Assembly: GCA_963822145.1 (NCBI GenBank)
Contig: CAWGGG010000004.1
Coordinates: 372,001-436,000, forward strand
Origin: UBA5072 sp963822145
GTDB taxonomy: Bacteria; Bacteroidota; Bacteroidia; Bacteroidales; UBA10428
Direction of reading: 5' to 3'
Length of the DNA: 64,000 nucleotides
Made by a program: the position numbers and the translations under genes. Positions 21,877 through 31,921 of this stretch are shown piece after piece; positions within the stretch are counted from its first letter, which is position 1, and every line of letters begins with the position of its first letter. A model generated the notes under the pieces. It saw nothing but the letters and a program-made list of their open reading frames with translations, had not been told where the DNA came from and searched no databases.

Positions 21877-23109
21877 TCAGTATAACATCCTTACGCGGAT
21901 TGTTCCTTCGATAGATCTCAGTTCTTTTAAAACACTCATATCCAGGTCGCTGTCCGTATCAATGATGACATATCCGATCTCGGGATCAGTTTGAAGGTAT
22001 TCTGCTGCAATGTTTATTCCCTTGGAAGTGAACAGGTAATTCACTTCTTTCAGAATCCCGGGAACATTTTTATGGATGTGCAGGAAACGCTGGACATCAT
22101 GATTGGGCTGAAGAGCAATCTGTACGAAGTTTGTTGCTCCAATAGTGGAGCCTGTATCGCTGTAGTTAACCAGTTTCTCTGCTACCTCAGTTCCGATGTT
22201 TTCCTGGGCTTCCAGGGTACTGCCTCCTACATGGGGCGAGAGTATGACATTATCGAACTGTTGCAGTTCGGAAACAAAAGAGTCGCTGCTTGAAACAGGC
22301 TCCTGTGGAAATACGTCCAGCGCAGCACCCAGTATGTGTCGCGCTTTCAGCGCTTCAGCCAGTGCGGGAATATCTACCACACTGCCCCTTGATGCATTCA
22401 ACAGGTACGATCCCCGTCGCATCTTCGACAATTCCTGTGCGCCGATCATATTTCGGGTCAGCGGCGTTTCGGGAACATGCAGCGTGACCATGTGGGCGAT
22501 CCCAAGCAGCTTCTCCAGCGAACTGCAGGCAATGGCTTTTCCAAGGCTGAGCTTTTTCTCGATGTCGTAATAATATACGTTCATGCCCATAGCTTCGGCC
22601 ATAACAGAGACCTGTGAACCAATATGCCCATAACCGATTATCCCGAGGTTTTTACCCCTGACTTCATAGGAGTGGCTGGCTGATTTCAGCCATTTACCCT
22701 GGTGGGCTGCGGCATTTTTTGCAGGAATATCACGCAACAACAGGATACACTCGGAGATGACCAGCTCGGCAACCGAACGGGTGTTCGAGAACGGGGCATT
22801 GAATACGGGTATTCCCATCATTTTTGCTGCAAATCCATCAACCTGGTTGGTACCAATGCTGAAACATCCGATCGCAAACAGTCTATCTGCATGGCCCAGC
22901 ACTGCTTTATCGAGCTGCGTACGGGAACGGATACCTATTATATTGGCACTCCTGATGTGGTTATTGAGCTCATCAGCTTCAAGGGCATCAGGCAACAAGT
23001 GTACGTTGGTATAACCGTTGGCCGTGAAATATTCCAGTGCACTCTTATGGATGCCTTCGAGCAACAGTATTTTAATCTTCTCTTTTTGCAGGGAATATTT
23101 TTTTGACAT
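21877..23109 (-). CDS. serA: D-3-phosphoglycerate dehydrogenase
   Basis: 410 residues from the start at 23109; two earlier in-frame ATGs exist at 23142 and 23133, but this one matches the E. coli SerA N-terminus (SLQKEKIKILLLEG). It oxidises 3-phosphoglycerate to 3-phosphohydroxypyruvate, the first step of serine synthesis, in the cytoplasm. Visible are FSIGTNQVD, the NAD motif GIIGYGHIGSQV, the active-site Arg in NASRGSVVDIPAL, DVFPQEP, and the catalytic His in LSPHVGGSTLEAQENIG. The C-terminal 75 residues are an ACT domain (HIHKNVPGIL), the usual serine-feedback site, and the protein ends in RVRMLY. Length equals the E. coli enzyme. Confidence 0.96.
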   Translation of the reverse strand: MSKKYSLQKEKIKILLLEGIHKSALEYFTANGYTNVHLLPDALEADELNNHIRSANIIGIRSRTQLDKAVLGHADRLFAIGCFSIGTNQVDGFAAKMMGIPVFNAPFSNTRSVAELVISECILLLRDIPAKNAAAHQGKWLKSASHSYEVRGKNLGIIGYGHIGSQVSVMAEAMGMNVYYYDIEKKLSLGKAIACSSLEKLLGIAHMVTLHVPETPLTRNMIGAQELSKMRRGSYLLNASRGSVVDIPALAEALKARHILGAALDVFPQEPVSSSDSFVSELQQFDNVILSPHVGGSTLEAQENIGTEVAEKLVNYSDTGSTIGATNFVQIALQPNHDVQRFLHIHKNVPGILKEVNYLFTSKGINIAAEYLQTDPEIGYVIIDTDSDLDMSVLKELRSIEGTIRVRMLY

Positions 23110-23739
23110 GGTAGTTGCAGTTAAATGGGACATTATTTCCAAAAGAGCTTAGTACGTCTTTTTTTCGATAAGCATTCATTAATGAATATGAATTTTAACG
23201 TGTTTTCGGAAATATCAAAAATAAGGGAATTTTCAATTTTATTGGCTGCAATTTATAATTATTGGGGGTGCCAGAATCAGTTTTGAGCAAGAGTACGCAG
23301 CAAGAGGAAAACCAAATATACCCCAGGGAAAACGCTATGCTCAAATTCACCTTCAAACGGATCTTCCTTTCATCATTATTATCAAATAGGTTGGCATGAT
23401 AATAAGGATGTTGACAGATGGGCATATTTTTCCGTGATAGGGTGGTCGGATTGTCTGTTTTTCAAAATTACCCGTCTCGTAAGCAATAACTGGCTTCGAC
23501 TTCGCTCAGCCTGACATTTGATAATCAAATGATTGTCATATTGAGCGGAGTCGAAATAGGGCAATTAGAATGCTTTAAGGAAGAAACTATATTGCTAAAA
23601 GACAGGAATTGATTTATAAAACAATATAAATATCTTTACTAAACCACACCTTAATTTTTTAACCTAACGGGCGCAATCTGATCTGAAGACATGCAGAAAT
23701 AGTAATCTATTATTAACCCTTCAATAAATATATGATATT
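23110..23739. other. Divergent intergenic region with a REP-like inverted repeat
   Basis: 630 bp between serA and the sugar-transport operon. A 76-codon minus-strand open frame at 23195-23425 has no coding character. The only structure seen is the inverted repeat listed separately; no certain promoter motif was found. Confidence 0.5.
23495..23555. repeat. Long imperfect inverted repeat (REP-like)
   Basis: Left arm 23495-23516 (TTCGACTTCGCTCAGCCTGA and two more bases) pairs with right arm 23534-23555 with 18 of 22 positions matching. Inside is a perfect small palindrome ATTTGAT-A-ATCAAAT (23516-23530). Similar inverted elements with TTCGACT-CGCTCA arms are common between Bacteroidota genes. 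The function is unknown. Confidence 0.7.
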
Positions 23740-25815
23740 ATGGCAGAGCAAGAAAAAACCATGAAGCACATGACAAAGCCGGAAGACCGGATCAAATTTT
23801 CACAACTGGCTGCATATGGTGCCGGAGGAATCATACCTGTTGCCCTTTTCAATATTGCAGGTATCCTCATAGGATTGATGGGTAATATAAGCCTTGGGCT
23901 GAGTGCATTCTGGCTGGGATTTATCCTTATTATTCCACGTTTATGGGATGCCCTTTCTGATCCAATTATAGGCCATCTTTCAGATAATACACGCACCCGA
24001 TGGGGACGCCGGCGTCCTTACCTGCTTATAGGTGGATTACTCGTTGCAGTATTTTTTGTTGTGATGTGGTGGATACCCAAGGGTGAACTGGTTCGTGCCT
24101 GGTTTCCCTCAGATTCAGGCTTTCAAGCCTTTCAACTCTTTTATATTCTTTTTTCCCTTCTATTGTTTTTTACTGCTGTCAATATTTTTGAAATACCTCA
24201 TGGTTCACTTGGCATGGAATTAACATCTGATTACCACGAGCGCACCCGGCTATTCAGCGCCAAAAGCTTTGTAGGCAATCTTTTTGCAATGAGCACACCA
24301 TGGCTTTTTGCACTTGCAAGTATGGAAGCTTTTAAAGGACCTGGAGGCAATGAGGCTGACGGTATGCGTTATGTTTCAATCATGATTGCTTGTATAATCA
24401 TTCCACTTTCTTTCTGGTGGTTTTTTAAATTACGCGAACCCGGATTTGCGAAGGCTGCAAAGCACAAAAAAACACACTTCTGGCACGATATGAAACTTGT
24501 TGCCACCAACAGGAACTTTGTCATGCTTACCCTGACCATATTTACCCTGGCAATGGGCTTCAATTTTGTTCAGCTCCTGGGATCATACATTCCTATTTTT
24601 TATGTTTTTGGTGGAGATAAAGTTGCAGGCGCCACCATGCTGGGAATTAACGGAACGGTTTGGGCTATTACTGGCGTGCTGGCTGTATTTCCTCTCAATT
24701 TGATTAGTCCGAAACTTGGAAAACGAAACACACTCCTCATTTCGATAGTACTCATGTGCCTGGCACAACTCACCAAGATTGTCTGTTACAATCCCACCTA
24801 TCCCTATCTGATCATTATTCCCACCATACTGTTGTCGGCTGGAATGTTATTTTTCTTTACCCTTGGATCTTCTATGGTTGGTGATATCTGTGACGAAGAT
24901 GAATTGAAATCCGGATATCGTGCCGAGGGAAGTTTTTACTCCATCTTCTGGTGGTTCATTAAAATGGGATCAGCTTTTGCAAGTTTTGTAGCCGGTGCAT
25001 TAATCGTATTCACCATGTTTGATGAAACTCAGGTTACAAAAGTAGACAGTTTGCAGGGAAATGTAAATGAACTCAGGAGCAAAGTCCAATATTGGAAAGA
25101 CTATAAGGCGAATAACACTGATCATGCAGTCTGGATAAAAAACGTAAAATCACAATCTGATGAAGCGCTTAAGGAATCAAAAGATTATGTGAAATATCTT
25201 GACATAGAATTTAAGAAAGATCAGGATGAGGATAAACAGTATTTACCCGAATTTCCGGTTCAAAGAAAAAATATGATGCTGAATGCCAGGTCTCACGCCG
25301 AATCAACAATTTCAGGGCTTAACCTTATACAGTTAGAGTTGGATCAGGCTGCGCCAAATTACATCTCCTTAAATACGGATTCTTTAATAAAGAAAGTTAT
25401 CCCTTTGATACTTCAGGTAAAAATAGAAAAAGCAAAGATTCATTCGTTTGAACTGATGGCTCATTTACAGTCAAAAGCATCAAAAACTAAAAACAGCAAA
25501 GAACATTACCTGGAAATTACTCAAAATATTGCTGGTGTAAATAATGCTATCCTGACTTTGAGCGCCACACAACCTATGGATTCACTTGAAACAGCACTCA
25601 GTGAAATAGAAAATAAAATTGTCCCCCTTACCAAACAGACTCCATATACCTTATTGATGATGAGAGTGGCGGAAATTGGTTTGCCAATACTATTAAGCAT
25701 TTTCTCAATTTTCTTCTTGCTTCAATACTCATTGACGGAGAAACGGAGTCATGAAATTAAAGATCTTCTTAAACAGCATAATGCTGAACATTTAAATATT
25801 GATAAAACTGAATAA
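23740..25815 (+). CDS. GPH/MelB-type sugar:cation symporter with a large C-terminal insertion
   Basis: 691 residues. The first 430 are a GPH-family transporter of the major facilitator superfamily: RLWDALSDPIIGHLSDNTRTRWGRRRPYL is the family signature, and about eleven helices follow. Between the last two helices lies a hydrophilic segment of about 210 residues (428-637) rich in Lys, Glu and Gln and probably coiled coil. A final helix (about 640-663) and a basic tail follow. Family members are normally 440-500 residues, so this insertion is unusual. The stop overlaps the following GH35 ORF region and lies 16 bp before its likely start, which indicates an operon. The substrate is probably the oligosaccharide used by the next two enzymes. 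Confidence 0.88.
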   Translation: MAEQEKTMKHMTKPEDRIKFSQLAAYGAGGIIPVALFNIAGILIGLMGNISLGLSAFWLGFILIIPRLWDALSDPIIGHLSDNTRTRWGRRRPYLLIGGLLVAVFFVVMWWIPKGELVRAWFPSDSGFQAFQLFYILFSLLLFFTAVNIFEIPHGSLGMELTSDYHERTRLFSAKSFVGNLFAMSTPWLFALASMEAFKGPGGNEADGMRYVSIMIACIIIPLSFWWFFKLREPGFAKAAKHKKTHFWHDMKLVATNRNFVMLTLTIFTLAMGFNFVQLLGSYIPIFYVFGGDKVAGATMLGINGTVWAITGVLAVFPLNLISPKLGKRNTLLISIVLMCLAQLTKIVCYNPTYPYLIIIPTILLSAGMLFFFTLGSSMVGDICDEDELKSGYRAEGSFYSIFWWFIKMGSAFASFVAGALIVFTMFDETQVTKVDSLQGNVNELRSKVQYWKDYKANNTDHAVWIKNVKSQSDEALKESKDYVKYLDIEFKKDQDEDKQYLPEFPVQRKNMMLNARSHAESTISGLNLIQLELDQAAPNYISLNTDSLIKKVIPLILQVKIEKAKIHSFELMAHLQSKASKTKNSKEHYLEITQNIAGVNNAILTLSATQPMDSLETALSEIENKIVPLTKQTPYTLLMMRVAEIGLPILLSIFSIFFLLQYSLTEKRSHEIKDLLKQHNAEHLNIDKTE

Positions 25816-25831
25816 AGAAAAACATAAAGAA

Positions 25832-28267
25832 ATGACCTTTTCAATTGAGGGAAACAACTTTTTTCAGAATAATAAAAAAGTATTTCTCAATTCTGGAGAA
25901 ATACATTATTTCAGGATTAAGCGAAACTTGTGGAACAAACATCTGGAAGCAGCAAAAGATGCAGGTTTAACTACTGTAAGCACCTATGTTCCATGGGCAT
26001 GGCACGAAGCCGAAGAAACTGTTTTTGATTTTGATGGTATATCTTGTCCTGAGCGCGACCTGATTGGTTGGCTCCAACAATGCAAAGAACATGGATTAAA
26101 CTGCATCGTGAAACCAGGACCATTTATTCTGGCAGAATTCCGCGGAGCGGGATTGCCTGACTGGTTCATGAATAAATATGGAGCTGATGTCAAAATGCGA
26201 AACAGCCGGGGCGAAATCGTTGCAAGTGACGGTGTAAGCTTACTTAATAAAAATTACCTCGATAAGGTCTCGCTCTGGTATGATCAGATCATGCCTTTAA
26301 TAGCTAAAAATGAAATATCAGCAGGTGGTCCAATCATTATGATGCAAATCTGTAATGAAATTGGTGTTTTTTCATGGCTGGCAAAACAAGCCGATTATGG
26401 CGGAGCTGTAAAAGACCGTTTCATTGCTTATTTGTCATTAAAATTTAAAAGCATTGATGAGATAAATAGTCTATGGAGTACAAGTTACACGGACTTCTCA
26501 GATGTTGAACTTCCTCCGGATGATAAAACTCCTTATGCCTCAAAGGGTGATCGTGGCCGGGATTATGAATGGCACTTATTCTGGAGAACATATTATGGTG
26601 ACTACCTGAGGATGCTGACTAAAATGGCCAGAAACAGAGGCGTAGGCGTTCCACTGTACCACAACCTTCCGGGATGGATTTATGGAAATGGCTACGAGTT
26701 TCCGGTTAATATCACCATGTACGAAGATCTTTTTGAAAATAAGAGTGAGATTTTGTTTGGAGTTGACCATATTCCGGAATTTCTTTCATATCGTAACCTG
26801 CATGATGATCGTATCATTAACGACATAACATCTGCCATGCAGGGTAATAAACCATTGTTTGCTGCTGAATTCCAGTGTGGTTCGCGCGAATTTCACGTGG
26901 TTACGAACCTGCGTGAAATGGAACTTTTCTATAAAGCAAGCATTGCCAACGGGCTTACCGGATGGAACTATTATATGTTTTCGCAGGGACGCAATCCGGC
27001 GCGAAAAGGTTATTCGGGTGATACCTTTTACTGGTTCAATCCACTTACACCTGAAGGGGAGCGTACCAATGTTTTCTCTCTGGTAAAAAGGTTGAGCAAA
27101 ATCATAAAAACTTCCGAGAACCTTATTGTAGATGCCAAACGGAAAGCAGAAGTCTGCGTTCTTTTTTATCCGCCCTATTATGCTACTGAACTTGAAAGAC
27201 CTGTTGGAAAGGAATGTGCACTTAAATTCACTCCTACTGAAATCAGGCGATCTGCTTATTTCGATGGATTGCTGAAAGTGCTGCAGGTACTAAACGTCGA
27301 TTATGATATGGTGGATTTGAATAAAGCTGCTCTTGATGTATTGGATAAATATAAACAGGTATGGGCTTTTTGTACTGACGAAATGAATGCAGAGGCACAA
27401 CAAACTATTGTTGATTATGCCAAAGCTGGTGGCAATATTGTTATTTTCCCTTATCTGCCTGATCGTGAGATGTCGCAGAAACCCTGTAGCATCATACGTG
27501 ATGCAGTTTCTGTTTATCCGGCAGGCGTTGAAAATATTGATTCACCATTGATTGATGTCTATGACCTGCAAGATATAAAGTGTGCTAATCCGCAAACAAT
27601 TTATGATGAAAAATCAATTTCAGCATCGGAAATTATTGCACGGACCATTAATGGAAAGGTTTGTGGTTTTACAAAATCGATTGGCAAAGGAACATTGATT
27701 CACCTCGGAACCTGGATTGGATTTGATACTGAAGGACATTTACCGGTTTACAATGCCATTCTGAATAAATCGAGTGCAAATCTAAGACAGGCATCATCAA
27801 GCAATTTCCATATCAATGTAAGGGAACGTTTTACCAGGAATCATTCAGCTTTTCTTTTTATCGGAAATTACTACAACGAAGAACAAGCAGGCACAGTTTC
27901 CTATAGTCACCCGGAAAGTGGAGAAACCATAGTAATTCCTTATTCAAAAGGCGACACTATATGGCCTCCTTTATATGCTATATTAACCCCTGTTTGCCTT
28001 GATGTATCAGATGGAATAAAGATTTTGCACAGCACTTCTGATATTCTTGATGTTACAGAAGTAAGCGATCAGTTGAAAATTACGCTGTATGGAGATCGGG
28101 ATCTCCATGGTGAAATAGTTTTTGAAGGGGGTAATGTGAAAAGAATATTGTCGGCAACTATTAGAGGTGAAGAAGTCCAAATACTGAAAGACGATAAAAG
28201 GATTTCGTTTACATACAGACACTTACACAAGGAACAACAGGTTCTGATTGTTAAAATAAAAAAATAA
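25832..28267 (+). CDS. GH35 family glycosidase, possibly beta-1,2-glucosyltransferase
   Basis: 811 residues from ATG 25832; an earlier in-frame ATG at 25799 overlaps the transporter gene. No signal peptide, so cytoplasmic. The TIM-barrel shows GH35 features: SGEIHYFRI, TVSTYVPWAWHE, the acid/base E176 in MQICNEIG and the nucleophile E346 in FAAEFQCG. Most GH35 enzymes are beta-galactosidases. However, a GH35 protein of Ignavibacterium album (IALB_1185, recalled as having its nucleophile at E343) transfers glucose from sophorose, and the partners here (GPH transporter and a long GH94) fit beta-1,2-glucan use better than galactoside use. The start of the next gene is 3 bp after the stop, so the genes are tightly coupled. 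Confidence 0.8.
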   Translation: MTFSIEGNNFFQNNKKVFLNSGEIHYFRIKRNLWNKHLEAAKDAGLTTVSTYVPWAWHEAEETVFDFDGISCPERDLIGWLQQCKEHGLNCIVKPGPFILAEFRGAGLPDWFMNKYGADVKMRNSRGEIVASDGVSLLNKNYLDKVSLWYDQIMPLIAKNEISAGGPIIMMQICNEIGVFSWLAKQADYGGAVKDRFIAYLSLKFKSIDEINSLWSTSYTDFSDVELPPDDKTPYASKGDRGRDYEWHLFWRTYYGDYLRMLTKMARNRGVGVPLYHNLPGWIYGNGYEFPVNITMYEDLFENKSEILFGVDHIPEFLSYRNLHDDRIINDITSAMQGNKPLFAAEFQCGSREFHVVTNLREMELFYKASIANGLTGWNYYMFSQGRNPARKGYSGDTFYWFNPLTPEGERTNVFSLVKRLSKIIKTSENLIVDAKRKAEVCVLFYPPYYATELERPVGKECALKFTPTEIRRSAYFDGLLKVLQVLNVDYDMVDLNKAALDVLDKYKQVWAFCTDEMNAEAQQTIVDYAKAGGNIVIFPYLPDREMSQKPCSIIRDAVSVYPAGVENIDSPLIDVYDLQDIKCANPQTIYDEKSISASEIIARTINGKVCGFTKSIGKGTLIHLGTWIGFDTEGHLPVYNAILNKSSANLRQASSSNFHINVRERFTRNHSAFLFIGNYYNEEQAGTVSYSHPESGETIVIPYSKGDTIWPPLYAILTPVCLDVSDGIKILHSTSDILDVTEVSDQLKITLYGDRDLHGEIVFEGGNVKRILSATIRGEEVQILKDDKRISFTYRHLHKEQQVLIVKIKK

Positions 28268-28270
28268 GAA

Positions 28271-31200
28271 ATGACAGAAATTAAAAAATTAAATATCAGG
28301 AATACAACTGGTCTTTCATTTGAATTTCTGGAAAATGGGGCATTGAAAAGTATTGAAGTTGTTCCGGTAAGAATAAGCCTCAGAAAAGCAACACCTTATT
28401 CAAGGTTTGGAGCAAATCTCTATCTGAGAAACAGGAGCAATCCTTTTTTATTCAAGGCCCTTTTAGGCCCTGAAAGCAACAGCCAATTTACTTTAAACCA
28501 TGATTCATTTATCGCTAAAGGTAATTGGGATGGCCTTGATTATACCTGTGTTTTACAACTTTCAAAAATAAGTCAGACCTGGCGATGGAAAATAGATATT
28601 GTAAATACATCTGATATTTCAAAGGAAATTGATTTGATTTATTTGCAGGATGTCGGACTAAAACCAGCAACTGATGGATTGATTAATGAGTACTACGTCA
28701 GCCAGTATACTGAAAGATTGATCCTTGAAGATCAACTATATGGTTCAGTCATTTGTTGCCGGCAGAATATGAAAGAAGCTACTGGTAATCCCTGGTTATT
28801 GATTATGTCTGAAAATACTGCTGTTTCTGCTTGTGTTGATGGAATGCAGTTTTACGGGAAAACCTATCGCGAAACAGGAATCCCTGAAGGTTTGATAAGG
28901 GAAGAACTGGGTGGTGAATATGCGGGTGAATCATCTATTGTGGCATTGCAGCAAAAACCCTATAAACTTGCACCGGGAAATCTGCATAAATCCATTTTTA
29001 TTGCCACTTATTTGGCTGATCACCCCAGAGCTACTTCGGTTGAGGATTTGAAACAAATATCGAAGCTGATTCATGAATTTGATAATGATATTTCAACTTT
29101 AAATCAAAATGAATTATTTACCCCGGCAAAAAATATCTTTAGAACTTCTTCTTATCTGCCAGTCGATGATTTAAATGATGAAGAGCTTGATCAGCTTTTT
29201 GATAAGGACAAGCGACACCCTGAAATAGAATATGGCCATTTGTTATCCTTTTTCTATGGACAAAACAATCATGTTGTACTCAGGAAAAAGGAAATAGTGG
29301 TCGATCGTCCCCATGGACATATTATGCAAGCCAAAACTGAATATATTCCTAACGAAAATATCATATCAACGACTTCATATGCCTTTGGTGTTTTCAATTC
29401 TCACCTTACCCAGGGCAATACCAATTTTAACATTTTCCTTTCGGTATCTTCCAATCAGTTTGGCCTTGCTGCTGAAAACGGACAAAGAGTTTTTATCGAA
29501 ATTGACGGTGTAAAATTCCTGCTTGGGGTTCCATCAGCGTTCGAGATGGGTCTGAATCATTGCCGTTGGATTTATAAATATGGCGGGCATTGTTTTCAGA
29601 TCAGGACCTGGACTTCTAAAATGACTGATCGTGTTAATATGGATTTTAAGGTATTAGAAGGGAAGAAGGTCAGATTGATCATTACCCACCATTTTGATGA
29701 AAGTAACGGATGGAAGATGGTAACTGAAAAAGCAGCCAGGGATTTTGTTTTCAAACCCAAGGTGGAAAGTATGATTGCTGATAAATTTCCAAAGGCGCAG
29801 TTCCGTATAATTGTGAACAGCAATTCCGATTTCAGGCCATCAGGTGATGAAGCACTTTATCCTGACAATCAAAGTCGCGGTGATTCATTTTTCGTTCTTA
29901 ACGTCGATAAAACGAAAGATTTTTGCATGAGTTTTATTGGTGAAGTTTGCACCACCATTAAAACAGATAAAATAGAAGATTCGGATAAACAATATCACAA
30001 AGATTGTAGCGATGCCCAAACTTTATGGAATGACCTGTGTCTGAATCTTTCACTTCAAGGAAATCATAAAGATACTGCAGCAATTCAGGAAATTTTGCCC
30101 TGGTTCGGCATGAATGCCATGACTCATTTTCTGACACCATACGGATTGGAACAATTTGGCGGAGCAGCCTGGGGCACGCGCGATGTATCACAGGGTCCAC
30201 TTGATTTGCTTTTATGTATGGGAAAGTATGATCCAGCCAGAGAAGTACTGCGTATTATTTTCTCCAATCAGAATCCCGAAGGCGACTGGCCGCAATGGTG
30301 GATGTTCGACAGCTATTTCAATATCCGGGCTGGCGACAGTCATGGAGATATATATTATTGGTGTATCATCGCCCTGAGTAACTATATAAAAGTTACTGGA
30401 GATCTGACTATTCTCGGGGAGATATTACCTTATTTCCACAAGGATGGATATAAAAGCGCTGAAAAAACACCACTCAGCGAACATATTGACAGACTCATCA
30501 ATATGATTGTCAATTCATTTATACCTGGCACAGCCCTGGTCCCATTTGGTGGAGGCGATTGGAATGATTCCCTGCAACCGGTAAGCAAAGAATTGGCGCA
30601 ACGCATGATATCAAGCTGGACAGTTGAGATGAATTACCAGGCTTTTTCTCAGTATCAAAAGATATACGAACGGGTTGGTAACACAACAAAGTCCAGTGAG
30701 TTGAAAGAAATTTGTGAACACATAAAAAAAGATTTTAATAAATATCTGATAAAAGATGGATTAGTGGCAGGTTATGGCCTGGTTGAAGAAGATAGAAGCA
30801 TTAGTGTTTTATTGCATCCTTCTGATCTTAAAACCAATATCAGGTATAGCATTTTGCCCATGAACCGCGGTATTATCAGTGAAATGTTTACAAAAGAACA
30901 GGCCACCCATCATCAGGATATAATTGAACAACATCTAAAAGGCCCCGACGGCGCCCGTTTGATGGATCGCCCGCTGAAGTACAAAGGCGGTATTCAAACC
31001 ATTTTTCAGCGGGCAGAAAGCAGTACTTTTTTTGGTCGGGAGATTGGACTCATGTATGTGCATGAACATATACGATATGCTGAATCGCAGGCCATAACAG
31101 GTAGGGCGGATGCCTTTCTAAAAGCGCTTCGTCAAGCCAATCCTGTTGCATACAGGGATATTGTAAACTGCGGGGATATCCGCCAGTCAAATTGTTACTA

Positions 31201-31630
31201 TAGCAGCTCTGACGTTACATTCCGGAGTCGTTATGATGCAGATGAGCGATACGATGAAATAAAAACCGGAAAAATTACGCTTAAAGGCGGATGGCGGGTA
31301 TATTCGAGCGGACCGGGTATTTATATTGCCCTGATTGTCTCTCGATTGCTTGGTTTGCGTACGGAGTTCGGAAATACAATCCTTGATCCGGTTATTCCCG
31401 ATGCTATGGATGGGTTAATTGCTAAAATTGATTATATGAACCACCAGGTAACATTTAAATATACTGTAAAAGAGAACAATTTTGGACCTAATGCCATATT
31501 GATTAATGGGAAAACAATTAATTTCAGTTATGAAGAAAATAAATACCGTAAAGGTGGTGCAGTTATTCCAACCAATTTATTTTTATCAAGGTTGGATCAA
31601 CATGATAATCTAATTGAAATCAAGCTATAG
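28271..31630 (+). CDS. GH94 glycoside phosphorylase (candidate 1,2-beta-oligoglucan phosphorylase)
   Basis: 1119 residues, no signal peptide. GH94 enzymes split beta-glucosides with inorganic phosphate to give alpha-glucose-1-phosphate. The GGGDWND motif at residues 760-766 carries the catalytic acid region. Preceding it is GGAAWGTRDVSQGPLDLLL, and following is EQFGG-type and ERAESSTFFGRE substrate-loop sequence, all typical. Cellobiose phosphorylases are about 800 residues; a length near 1100 is typical of 1,2-beta-oligoglucan phosphorylases such as that of Listeria innocua. The cytoplasmic location, the upstream transporter and the GH35 partner fit uptake and phosphorolysis of sophoro-oligosaccharides. 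It is the last gene of the operon. Confidence 0.83.
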   Translation: MTEIKKLNIRNTTGLSFEFLENGALKSIEVVPVRISLRKATPYSRFGANLYLRNRSNPFLFKALLGPESNSQFTLNHDSFIAKGNWDGLDYTCVLQLSKISQTWRWKIDIVNTSDISKEIDLIYLQDVGLKPATDGLINEYYVSQYTERLILEDQLYGSVICCRQNMKEATGNPWLLIMSENTAVSACVDGMQFYGKTYRETGIPEGLIREELGGEYAGESSIVALQQKPYKLAPGNLHKSIFIATYLADHPRATSVEDLKQISKLIHEFDNDISTLNQNELFTPAKNIFRTSSYLPVDDLNDEELDQLFDKDKRHPEIEYGHLLSFFYGQNNHVVLRKKEIVVDRPHGHIMQAKTEYIPNENIISTTSYAFGVFNSHLTQGNTNFNIFLSVSSNQFGLAAENGQRVFIEIDGVKFLLGVPSAFEMGLNHCRWIYKYGGHCFQIRTWTSKMTDRVNMDFKVLEGKKVRLIITHHFDESNGWKMVTEKAARDFVFKPKVESMIADKFPKAQFRIIVNSNSDFRPSGDEALYPDNQSRGDSFFVLNVDKTKDFCMSFIGEVCTTIKTDKIEDSDKQYHKDCSDAQTLWNDLCLNLSLQGNHKDTAAIQEILPWFGMNAMTHFLTPYGLEQFGGAAWGTRDVSQGPLDLLLCMGKYDPAREVLRIIFSNQNPEGDWPQWWMFDSYFNIRAGDSHGDIYYWCIIALSNYIKVTGDLTILGEILPYFHKDGYKSAEKTPLSEHIDRLINMIVNSFIPGTALVPFGGGDWNDSLQPVSKELAQRMISSWTVEMNYQAFSQYQKIYERVGNTTKSSELKEICEHIKKDFNKYLIKDGLVAGYGLVEEDRSISVLLHPSDLKTNIRYSILPMNRGIISEMFTKEQATHHQDIIEQHLKGPDGARLMDRPLKYKGGIQTIFQRAESSTFFGREIGLMYVHEHIRYAESQAITGRADAFLKALRQANPVAYRDIVNCGDIRQSNCYYSSSDVTFRSRYDADERYDEIKTGKITLKGGWRVYSSGPGIYIALIVSRLLGLRTEFGNTILDPVIPDAMDGLIAKIDYMNHQVTFKYTVKENNFGPNAILINGKTINFSYEENKYRKGGAVIPTNLFLSRLDQHDNLIEIKL

Positions 31631-31743
31631 CAAGCCAGAGAAAAATTGAATCTATGCTTTGAATGGCCATAGGTTATTATTTTATTGGGCCATACCTTGA
31701 ATGAACACATTTACCGGTAAACTTATAGCTGAAGATTTACAAT

Positions 31744-31830
31744 GCCAGTCACAATTTAATCCTGTAACTGCCTCATTGACTCGAAGCGAGATCGGGAATT
31801 ACTGTGTGATTCCGTGTTGGGGGAAGCTTA
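31744..31830. repeat. Scar A: degenerate tRNA-Met 3' end with terminator
   Basis: Positions 31744-31800 match the 3' flank and 3' end of the intact tRNA-Met at 53476-53531 (both contain CTGTAACTGCCTCATT followed by an AGCGAGA-GGGAATT end). The following part (31786-31830) is repeated at 33535-33580. I read it as a remnant left by an earlier insertion event at the same tRNA. A 66-codon open frame crossing it is not called. Confidence 0.6.
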
Positions 31831-31921
31831 ACAAAGAAAATCCCCAGCATGTCCAACATCCAGCAGGCCTTCTCATTAATTGTATTTATAAATATCCGTG
31901 AAAGGAGGGGATACTGTTAAT

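Noticed and set aside
31701..31901. 66-codon ORF on the plus strand
   Set aside because: Crosses the tRNA-like scar A and its terminator remnant; no coding character.
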